11,569 nucleotides of DNA. Origin: Phycisphaerae bacterium (GTDB lineage: Bacteria; Planctomycetota; Phycisphaerae; UBA1845; UTPLA1). The translations under genes were made by a program, and so were the position numbers. Where the stretch lies: assembly GCA_016935885.1 (NCBI GenBank), contig JAFGQA010000417.1, positions 1 to 11,569 on the forward strand. Reading direction: 5' to 3'. Shown in pieces: positions 5,916 through 11,569 of this stretch (within the stretch, counting starts at the first letter, position 1; the number at the start of each line of letters is the position of its first letter). The notes below the pieces were generated by a model that saw only the letters and a program-made list of their open reading frames with translations, made no database searches and was not told where the DNA came from.

Positions 5916-7115
5916 TTACCTCGACAGCGGCGGCCCGGCCAACCGCCCGGCTGCTCGACGCTTCGTGTACTGATCCCTGAGAACCTGATCCTCGATTTGC
6001 AGCCGCGACCTCAGCAGCAGGTGTTCGCCAAGTTGATCCATCCTTTCGGCGACCAGCCGGGCGAGCAAGTTCCCTCGCAATTGCCCTTTCACGTCGTCTA
6101 ACGCCACATCCTCCGCGGGAATGCGGCGCTCCAGCTTGAGAACCTGGTAGGATCCCTCGACCTCGAATGGATTGGACACCTGGCCCGGCTCCAGGCTGAA
6201 TGCCACCTTGGCCAAGATGGCCGGGACACTGGGGTCATCAGCGGAGAACGCCGGCAGGAGGCCCCTTCGTTCTCGGGAGATACGGTTCTGGCTGTAGTCA
6301 GCGACAAGGTCCTCGAAGTCCTCGCCCCGTTCGAGCCGTTGCTTCACCTGATTCCAAACGCGCAGGGCGGGGAGCTGGATATGTCGCACCTCGACCTTCT
6401 CACCGTGCACGCGGGCGAATTCCCGCCGCAGCATCTCCTCCGTGATTTCCACGTCCCCCTTCGCCTCGGCCATCTGCCGCAACCACGCCTGCCGCTCCAT
6501 GGCGATGGCCAATTCCTGCCGCGTGACGCCCCGCGCTTGCGTCCATTCCTCGATCAGTTGCTCCCGGCGGGCGGGCGTCAACTTCTCCGGTTCGCCGCCG
6601 TTGAAGCGAGCGGCCTGAAGGGTCAGGTCGTATTCACGATCGATGTCGGCGGGCGTGACGGTCAGGCCCAGTCGCTCGGCCTCTTGCCGGACGACTTCCC
6701 GCACGACGACCTGCTGCAACAAGGGTAGGCCACGCGATTCCGTCAGCAACTTGATGAACGTGCGGCGATCGATGGGCACGCCGTTCACACAGGCGATGGG
6801 ACGACTTGAAGCGGCCGGTCCCTCCTGCCGCGCGGCGGCTCCTGGACCGCTCCTCGTCTGAGCCTCAGCGGCGAGGGGCTCGCCGGCGTCCCGGCGGCCG
6901 TGCGCCAAGCTCTGGCGAACGGACGGCGGCTCGACCCCACTCGGGCGGTTGCACGCACCGACCGTAATGCTCAGCAGCGCAATCGAGCATGCGACAACTC
7001 CCCGCAGGGCACCCGACCTTCCACCGCCGGCCGACGCGCCTGCTTTGGGAGCCACCCAGGCCCCGCGACCCGGAATCGGAATCACCGCGTTCATATACCG
7101 TGGCTCCTCACTCAT
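5916..7115 (-). CDS. SurA/PpiC-type peptidyl-prolyl cis-trans isomerase lipoprotein
   Basis: A predicted exported chaperone-isomerase of 399 residues. After an unusually long N-region (about 36 residues) comes a hydrophobic stretch and the lipobox TVGAC, with C55 lipidated. An Ala/Pro/Gly-rich linker (56-105) leads to a SurA-like helical N-domain that starts ACVNGVPIDRRTF and continues to about 235. The parvulin domain (about 239-332) opens VEVRHIQLPA (compare the family's A-S-H-I-L). It continues LERGEDFEDLVADYSQN, a shortened RGLLPAF in place of the usual GDLG-F, then FSLEPGQVSNPFEVEGSYQVLKLERR. A C-terminal helix packs after it, as in SurA/PrsA. The ATG at 7115 overlaps the upstream gene's TGA (ATGA) and has AGGAGGAG 8 nt before it, so translation is coupled. 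A second start at 7094 (MNAVIPIPG) with GAGGAG 9 nt upstream is also credible. Likely job: folding exported proteins. Confidence 0.9.
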   Translation of the reverse strand: MSEEPRYMNAVIPIPGRGAWVAPKAGASAGGGRSGALRGVVACSIALLSITVGACNRPSGVEPPSVRQSLAHGRRDAGEPLAAEAQTRSGPGAAARQEGPAASSRPIACVNGVPIDRRTFIKLLTESRGLPLLQQVVVREVVRQEAERLGLTVTPADIDREYDLTLQAARFNGGEPEKLTPARREQLIEEWTQARGVTRQELAIAMERQAWLRQMAEAKGDVEITEEMLRREFARVHGEKVEVRHIQLPALRVWNQVKQRLERGEDFEDLVADYSQNRISRERRGLLPAFSADDPSVPAILAKVAFSLEPGQVSNPFEVEGSYQVLKLERRIPAEDVALDDVKGQLRGNLLARLVAERMDQLGEHLLLRSRLQIEDQVLRDQYTKRRAAGRLAGPPLSR

Positions 7116-8239
7116 GCCCCCGACTCCTCCTGAGCAGCCTCCTTTTCGCTGGCTTCCTTCTTCTCCTCGCGCTCCTTTGCCTTCTTCTCACGATCCTTCA
7201 GCTTCCTCTCGACCTTCTGCTGGTGGGCCTCCATCTCGGCCTCGAGTCGGGCGACCTCCGCCTCGGCGCGCATCAGGCCAATGTCCTTGTCGAGTTGGGA
7301 GGCTTCGGCGTCACGACCGGCCTTCTCCAGGTCGCGCTTCTTCTGCTCCACTCTCACTTCGTGCTCGGTGGTCTCCAACGGAATGGTCAGCTCGGTCAGG
7401 ATGGCGAACCTTTCACTTCGCAGCTCCAGGTCACGCCGAGATCGTTCCAGCCGGCGCCGGCCCCGCTCCAACACGATCTCCTTGGTCTTGTCGGCGAAGT
7501 CGTCCTCCGAATACATCAATTCCAGTTGATCGAGTTCCTCCACCGCCTCCTGGAGCCGGTCCTCCGCCTGGACCAAGTCGAGCCGCGACCATTCGATCCG
7601 GTTCGGCGCCGATCGCTCGGTGAAATTGCGAAAACGCCGCTCTTCCAAGGCTACCTCCTTTTCAGCCTGGGCCAGCGCAACGGCGTGTTGAGCCTTGTCG
7701 TGGGCGATGGCCATCTGCGCTCGCGTCGCGCCTTGCCGGGCAATGGCGAGATCGCGCTTCAGCTTGGCCAGCTTTCGGGCATCCTCGGCATCTTCTTCCG
7801 CCTGCTTCTCCTTCTCCTCCTCTTGTTCTTCCGCTTCCTTGGCGGCCTCGTCTGCTTGCTTCTCGCTCTGCTTTCCCGCCCCCGCCTCGGTGACCTTGGC
7901 GGCCTCGTCCGCCTCCGCCTGCGTGGGCTCCGATGCCTCGTCCTTCTCCGTCTCTGCTTGTTCGACGTTCTCGTCTGGCGCAGGCCCCGGCTGCTCGGCC
8001 TCTATGTCCGCTCGCGCCTGGGCCTGCTCGGCGGGTCCTCTACTCGGGGCATCTGCCGCGTCGTGGGCCGGCGCGGCGTCGACCCCGACCGGTCCTGCCG
8101 TCTGGTCAGACGCGACGCACCCGGTGAACCCGGCCACGAGCACAACAACGGCCATCAGCCGCATCGGAGACCGGGAAAGCCCCGTGCTTCCGCTCTCCTT
8201 GGCGAGGTATTCGGCACAAACTTGGGATTCAAACGACAT
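7112..8239 (-). CDS. Coiled-coil lipoprotein with an HlyD-like helical hairpin, no adaptor domains
   Basis: A 375-residue predicted lipoprotein with C41 at the lipobox GFTGC. A disordered Ala/Glu/Pro-rich stretch (about 45-125) precedes a very long, highly charged coiled coil (about 125-370). The helices run through residues about 125-280, break at TELTIPLETTEHE (282-294), and resume to about 370, ending in a Lys/Glu-rich tail. The hairpin, with LDQLELMYSEDDFADKT before the turn, looks like the long alpha-hairpin of HlyD/RND membrane-fusion proteins. No lipoyl or beta-barrel parts are present, so a transport role is inference. ATG 8239 has AGGAG 8 nt upstream; an internal ATG at 8164 would give a more normal signal peptide but has no ribosome binding site. 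The gene shares ATGA with the isomerase gene, so the two proteins are made together. Its leader holds a long inverted repeat that covers the ribosome binding site. Confidence 0.75.
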   Translation of the reverse strand: MSFESQVCAEYLAKESGSTGLSRSPMRLMAVVVLVAGFTGCVASDQTAGPVGVDAAPAHDAADAPSRGPAEQAQARADIEAEQPGPAPDENVEQAETEKDEASEPTQAEADEAAKVTEAGAGKQSEKQADEAAKEAEEQEEEKEKQAEEDAEDARKLAKLKRDLAIARQGATRAQMAIAHDKAQHAVALAQAEKEVALEERRFRNFTERSAPNRIEWSRLDLVQAEDRLQEAVEELDQLELMYSEDDFADKTKEIVLERGRRRLERSRRDLELRSERFAILTELTIPLETTEHEVRVEQKKRDLEKAGRDAEASQLDKDIGLMRAEAEVARLEAEMEAHQQKVERKLKDREKKAKEREEKKEASEKEAAQEESGA

Positions 8240-8246
8240 GATGATT

Positions 8247-8359
8247 GCTCCTATCTGAAGGCGGGACGACAGTTCTTAAGATCCGAGGCATAAGCCAATG
8301 CCTAACCAACTCACGACGAAGCGTCAAGGCAACGGAAGCCGCATCTTCGAGATAGGAGC
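8247..8359 (-). promoter_or_regulatory. Long-range leader helix that would cover a ribosome binding site
   Basis: In the transcript of the coiled-coil gene, GCTCCTATCTCGAAG (8359-8345) can pair with CTTCAGATAGGAGC (8260-8247): 14 base pairs with one bulged C (position 8349). The downstream arm contains AGGAG, the Shine-Dalgarno of the ATG at 8239. Between the arms lies a small hairpin, AGGCAT-6 nt-ATGCCT (8286-8303). When paired, the ribosome site would be hidden. A regulatory role is inference; the complementarity is directly visible. Confidence 0.45.
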
Positions 8360-8383
8360 CTGTCAACCGGCCGCGAGCACCCT

Positions 8384-9229
8384 TCATCGCCGCCAGGCCA
8401 ATTCCGCCGCCACCCCCAGATGATCCGACACCCGGTCCGGCCAACACCGATACGTCCGAAAGACCAGTTGCCTGGAGGCGAGGATCCAATCGAGCCGACG
8501 CGACGGTTTCTGCGAGGGGAACGTCCACAGGGCCGAGTCTGCCGTTTCTGGTTCATACGCGTGCAGGTCCAGTTCGTGAGCGATCGACCGCAACGCGTCG
8601 TCCGTGTCATCCCACGCGCAGTTGAAATCTCCCATCACGACCAGGGGCACGCGGATTCGCCCGAGCCGTTCGACAAGATCCGCGGCCTGCGTCCGGCGGG
8701 CGCTCGCCTTCCTGAAATCGAGGTGCAGAGACACGACCGTCACGCGTCTACCGGCAAGCTCGATCTCCGCCAGCACGTATCCCTTCGTATCGAGCGGCCC
8801 GGTGTCAAAGGCGTGTGATTCCGCCCGAGTCATCGCCCGATCCGAGAGCAGAGCGGTCCCATAGCGCACCGGGAGCCCGAATGTGACAGACTCGACGTGC
8901 AATCCATGCTCGTAGTATGGAAAGCCCACGGCCTCGACAAGCCACGTGACGTGATCGAATCCGCCGCTCCACGCGGATCGTGCGTCCGCCTCTTGCAGGG
9001 CCACGACGTCCGGTCTCTCTCGTCGAAGCACTTCTGCTATCGCCGCCAGGTTCTGCTCGAATCGCTCGCGTGGCAGGCCGATCTGGTGCAAGGCCACCGA
9101 TCGACCGTGCGCGACATTCAACGTCGCCAGTCGCAATACGTCCGGCGCGGGGGCTTCACAGCCGGCCACCGTAATCCAAACGCAGGCAAGGAGAGTCGCA
9201 CGCCACAGCCGTGAAATCAGCGGGGGCAC
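8384..9229 (-). CDS. Endonuclease/exonuclease/phosphatase-fold (EEP) lipoprotein
   Basis: A 281-residue secreted member of the EEP superfamily (DNase I, exonuclease III, inositol-phosphate phosphatases, sphingomyelinase). The lipobox ITVAGC puts lipidation at C24. All family motifs are present in order. These are ATLNVAHG with N38, DVVALQEAD with metal-binding E80, TVVSLHLDF with H169, VVMGDFNCAWDD with D201 and N203, RRLDWILAS with D247, and VSDHLGVAAEL with D269-H270. A divalent-metal phosphodiesterase or phosphatase acting outside the cytoplasm is likely; the substrate (nucleic acid, sugar phosphate or lipid) cannot be told. Start GTG 9229 gives a proper signal peptide but has only a weak ribosome site. 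A 14-codon frame with a strong site overlaps it and may couple translation. It is the most upstream of five consecutive lipoprotein genes, with 144 nt to the next. Confidence 0.9.
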   Translation of the reverse strand: MPPLISRLWRATLLACVWITVAGCEAPAPDVLRLATLNVAHGRSVALHQIGLPRERFEQNLAAIAEVLRRERPDVVALQEADARSAWSGGFDHVTWLVEAVGFPYYEHGLHVESVTFGLPVRYGTALLSDRAMTRAESHAFDTGPLDTKGYVLAEIELAGRRVTVVSLHLDFRKASARRTQAADLVERLGRIRVPLVVMGDFNCAWDDTDDALRSIAHELDLHAYEPETADSALWTFPSQKPSRRLDWILASRQLVFRTYRCWPDRVSDHLGVAAELAWRR

Positions 9230-9261
9230 CGGAGCGCCCTATCGAAGCTTGTCAGATCCAT
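9217..9261 (-). CDS. Possible 14-codon leader ORF overlapping the EEP gene start
   Basis: ATG 9261 is preceded by a strong GAGGAG (9273-9268) at 6 nt and reads MDLTSFDRALRCPR before TGA 9219-9217. It overlaps the first 13 nt of the EEP gene in another frame. The EEP GTG itself has only a weak ribosome site, so ribosomes finishing this short frame could restart at 9229. No similarity is claimed; it could be chance. Confidence 0.35.
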   Translation of the reverse strand: MDLTSFDRALRCPR

Positions 9262-9559
9262 TGGTCGCTCCTCATCGCCCCTTCAAGCCAACGTTGCAGA
9301 AAGGGTGACCGCACGCTTCCTCCGACATCTCCGACATGATGATTGATCAAGGCGACCGATGGACCTTCGAGGTTGGCCGTGATCGCGAGGAGCCGTCGGA
9401 ATCAGCCCGCGCGGACGCACGCGACGAACGTACTATCGCGCAACGCCCAGATGTAAGAGCGCGCGCATCGAAGTCTGCGGCCTGAACTCGCTGCTTTCAA
9501 AGCGTGAAGGAATGAACCTCCGCGGCGAGCGTCTCGCCAGGTCTTCACTGACATCCCTG
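9230..9559. other. 330-nt gap between the EEP gene and the HYR/dockerin-like gene
   Basis: Apart from the possible leader ORF at its left end and the small hairpin at 9524-9538, I see no gene, repeat or RNA. It must hold any promoter of the EEP gene, but no convincing -35/-10 pair stands out. Confidence 0.6.
9524..9538 (-). terminator. Small GC-rich hairpin downstream of the HYR/dockerin-like gene
   Basis: GGCGAG and CTCGCC are a perfect 6-bp inverted repeat with a 3-nt loop, 21 nt after the minus-strand stop. There is no following T-run, so it could be a weak terminator or a 3' stabilising hairpin only. Confidence 0.3.
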
Positions 9560-11569
9560 CTATCTGGAGCCGATCATCTTCGATTCCTGCAGGTCGTCAT
9601 TGTCGATCGGCGCGCCGTCCATGAAAGCTGCCATGTCCTCGACATTCAGCCAACCGTCGCCGTTCACGTCCGCAGCCGCCAGCCTGCCCAGGCCACGCTT
9701 CTTGAGCTCCTTCACCGAAATCTCGGCGATCGGACCGTCGTCCCCCCGCGGCGAACCTGGCCTGCCGCAGCAGTCCGGGTCGCAGCCTCGCAGGAAATGA
9801 GCCTGGATGAACGTGAAGTCGGCCGTCCCCACGAAGCCATCGCCGTTGAGGTCGGCGTGCGGTGGCAGCGTCTCGCACGTCGTGTCGCCTGTCCCATAAT
9901 TGGTCGTGTAGGCGCTGTGATAGATGCCGAAGTCGAGAATGTCGATCCAGCAGTCCCCGTTCAGGTCACCGCTGAGCAGCGCCTTTTCTCCGGTGAAGTC
10001 CGCTTCGTAACGGTGCTCCGCTCCGTTGAACGGAAGTGGGGCAATCGTCCGCCGCAGCGTGTGCAGCCTGTCACGGGCAGTGATGCAATCGTACGTGTCG
10101 AGCGGCACGGCGAATTCGACACTCGCCATGCTGTCGACGAGCTCGAGCTCGACCTCGAACGTCATCGTCGAGGGCGGGTCGCACTTCGACAGCTCGAACG
10201 TGAAGCACCGCGTCACCGGTGACGCCACGGTCCCCGCCAGTTCGACGTTTATGACAACGGGCGTGCTGTCCGAAACGACGGTCACCGTGAAGACGCACGG
10301 CTCAGCAGGATTGCCCGCGGCATCCTGGACCGTATAGGTCACGGTCGTCGTGCCCAGCGGGAAGAACTCGCCGGGCTTGTGATCGCCCGTCGGCACCAAG
10401 GCCCCGTCACAATTGTCCCAGACGCTCGGCGGCTTCCACCAGACGACCGCACCCTTCTCGCCAGGATCCGCCGGTTGCGTGATGTCCTCCGGGCAGTTCT
10501 CGATCACAGGTTCTTCGGTGTCGTGCACCATCACGTCGAACGTGCACACGTCGGTCTGAGTCCCCGGGTCCGTCGCCGTCGCCTGGACCGTCGTCGTCCC
10601 CACAGGGAAGACGTGCGGGCTCTCGATCGGATCGTCGAAGACGCCCGACCCCGGCGTGCTCTCGATCGCATATGTCACAACCACCGAGCAGTTGTCTTCC
10701 GCCGCGACGGCAAACGCCACCTCGGCTTCGCACACCCCCTTGTCGTTGGGCCGTTTGATCGAGGGGCAGTACGTGATCTCCGGCGCCTCGGCGTCGTTCA
10801 CCGTCACGCCGAACGCGCACGTGTCTTCGTTGCCCGAATCGTCCTCGGCCTTGGCCATCACCGTCGTCGTACCGACCTCAAAAACATGCGGGCTCGTAAT
10901 CTCGGTGTCATCGATCCAGTACGTGATCGTCGGCTCCCCCGTGCAGTTATCCGTCGCCGTCGCATCCAACACGACCGACGCCGTGCAGACGCCCGCTTCC
11001 GTGCCGACTGTCTTGTCCGTCGGGCACGTGATCTCGGGATCTACACCGTCGTTCACTGTCACGTCGAAGTAGCAGGGTTCGGACTCGTTGCCCGACTCGT
11101 CTTTGGCCTTCGCCATCACCGTCGTCGTGCCGACCGAGAAGTCATATGGGCTCGTAATCTCGACTCCATCGATCCAGTACCGGATCGTCGGCTCCCCCGT
11201 GCAGTTATCCGTCGCCGTCGCATCCAACACGACCGACGCCGAACACGCGCCGGCTTCCGTGCCGACTGTTTTGTCCTCCGGACACGTGATCTCGGGATCT
11301 ACACCGTCATTCACCGTCACGTCGAACCCGCACGTGTCTTCGTTGCCCGAATCGTCCTCGGCCTTGGCCATCACCGTCGTCGTACCGACCTCAAAAACAT
11401 ACGGGCTCGTAATCTCAGTGCCATCAATCCAGTACGTGATCGTCGGCTCCGTCGTGCAGTTGTCCGTCGCCGTCGCATCCAACGCGACCGACGCCGTGCA
11501 GACGTCGGGATCGGTGTCTGCTACCTTGTTCGTCGGGCACGTGATCTCGGGATCTACACCGTCGTTCAC
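9560..11569 (-). CDS. Secreted HYR-repeat protein with dockerin-like calcium-binding C-terminus (5' end outside window)
   Basis: The C-terminal 669 residues of a larger protein. The frame is open to the right edge, and the edge codon GTG is the valine of a repeated VTVNDG motif, not a start. Five hyalin (HYR) repeats are visible, at about 2-86, 87-172, 173-257, 258-348 and 349-431. Each has PEITCP, a VVLDATATDNC-like strand, VGTTTV and a SGN...C.F.VTV ending. The last two are diverged. Residues 432-530 form a separate domain (CFTFELSKCDPP, CITARDRLHTLRRT). The tail has three EF-hand-like calcium loops starting D535, D573 and D634 (D-x-N-G-D pattern), where dockerin type I usually has two. HYR repeats are beta-sandwich modules of extracellular adhesive proteins; a surface or matrix role is inferred. 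No sorting signal or membrane anchor is seen at the C-terminus. Confidence 0.9.
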   Translation of the reverse strand: MNDGVDPEITCPTNKVADTDPDVCTASVALDATATDNCTTEPTITYWIDGTEITSPYVFEVGTTTVMAKAEDDSGNEDTCGFDVTVNDGVDPEITCPEDKTVGTEAGACSASVVLDATATDNCTGEPTIRYWIDGVEITSPYDFSVGTTTVMAKAKDESGNESEPCYFDVTVNDGVDPEITCPTDKTVGTEAGVCTASVVLDATATDNCTGEPTITYWIDDTEITSPHVFEVGTTTVMAKAEDDSGNEDTCAFGVTVNDAEAPEITYCPSIKRPNDKGVCEAEVAFAVAAEDNCSVVVTYAIESTPGSGVFDDPIESPHVFPVGTTTVQATATDPGTQTDVCTFDVMVHDTEEPVIENCPEDITQPADPGEKGAVVWWKPPSVWDNCDGALVPTGDHKPGEFFPLGTTTVTYTVQDAAGNPAEPCVFTVTVVSDSTPVVINVELAGTVASPVTRCFTFELSKCDPPSTMTFEVELELVDSMASVEFAVPLDTYDCITARDRLHTLRRTIAPLPFNGAEHRYEADFTGEKALLSGDLNGDCWIDILDFGIYHSAYTTNYGTGDTTCETLPPHADLNGDGFVGTADFTFIQAHFLRGCDPDCCGRPGSPRGDDGPIAEISVKELKKRGLGRLAAADVNGDGWLNVEDMAAFMDGAPIDNDDLQESKMIGSR
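10799..11569. repeat. Three near-identical HYR units of 255-258 bp in tandem
   Basis: Units at 11312-11569, 11054-11311 and 10799-11053 are close direct repeats inside the coding region. Stretches of over 100 bp are almost unchanged between the first and third units (for example 10820-10890 against 11334-11400). Other stretches are shared between the second and third (10914-10983 against 11170-11240). The array may continue beyond the window. Confidence 0.9.

Noticed and set aside
6989..8293. Long plus-strand open frame (434 codons) opposite the isomerase and coiled-coil genes
   Set aside because: It is antisense to two genes with clear lipoprotein signals, domain motifs and coupled starts; its Leu/Arg-rich translation is what charged coiled-coil codons give when read on the other strand.
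8361..8366. TTGACA on the minus strand as a -35 box upstream of the coiled-coil gene
   Set aside because: The hexamer is perfect, but no -10-like sequence lies 16-18 nt downstream, so a promoter is not supported.
9512..10222. Plus-strand open frame of 236 codons opposite the dockerin-like tail
   Set aside because: It is antisense to three calcium-loop motifs and the preceding conserved domain; no ribosome site or domain supports it.

Overview
The window is GC-rich bacterial chromosome, most likely from a member of the Planctomycetota. This is inferred from a large secreted protein that joins hyalin (HYR) repeats to a dockerin-like calcium-binding tail, from many short palindromic and tandem repeats between genes, and from a run of predicted lipoproteins with long N-terminal regions. 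There is no 16S gene or other marker, so the taxonomy is an inference.

Left part (1-3038, plus strand): the last residues of an upstream gene, probably an Hpt phosphotransfer domain, then 9 nt later a 977-residue response regulator with the order REC-GGDEF-REC-GAF-HD-GYP. It carries intact motifs both for making cyclic di-GMP (GGEEF plus an RxxD inhibitory site) and for degrading it (HD-GYP). Its GGDEF domain is interrupted by about 75 residues encoded by repetitive DNA: a palindrome, five 24-bp units, a second palindrome also found between genes elsewhere in the window, and a duplicated 18-bp unit.

Middle and right (3149-9229, all minus strand): pyrF (class 2 OMP decarboxylase), then, reading against transcription, five predicted lipoproteins in a row. 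They are a BamE/SmpA-like protein, an unrecognised 189-residue protein, a SurA/PpiC-type peptidyl-prolyl isomerase, a coiled-coil protein translationally coupled to the isomerase (ATGA overlap), and an endonuclease/exonuclease/phosphatase-fold enzyme. The BamE-like and SurA-like pair suggests a cell-envelope theme. Between these genes, especially at 4130-4213, 4620-4680 and 5330-5910, lie several families of repeats, three of them just beyond stop codons.

Right edge (9560-11569, minus strand): the C-terminal 669 residues of the HYR-repeat/dockerin-like secreted protein, whose beginning lies outside the window. The three HYR repeats nearest the edge are nearly identical and mosaic.

The least expected signals are the repeat-invaded cyclase domain, a 14-bp long-range complementarity that covers the ribosome binding site of the coiled-coil lipoprotein gene, a 14-codon leader ORF overlapping the phosphatase-fold gene, and the mosaic HYR array. 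No clear defence system, CRISPR array, tRNA, rRNA or insertion sequence was seen.
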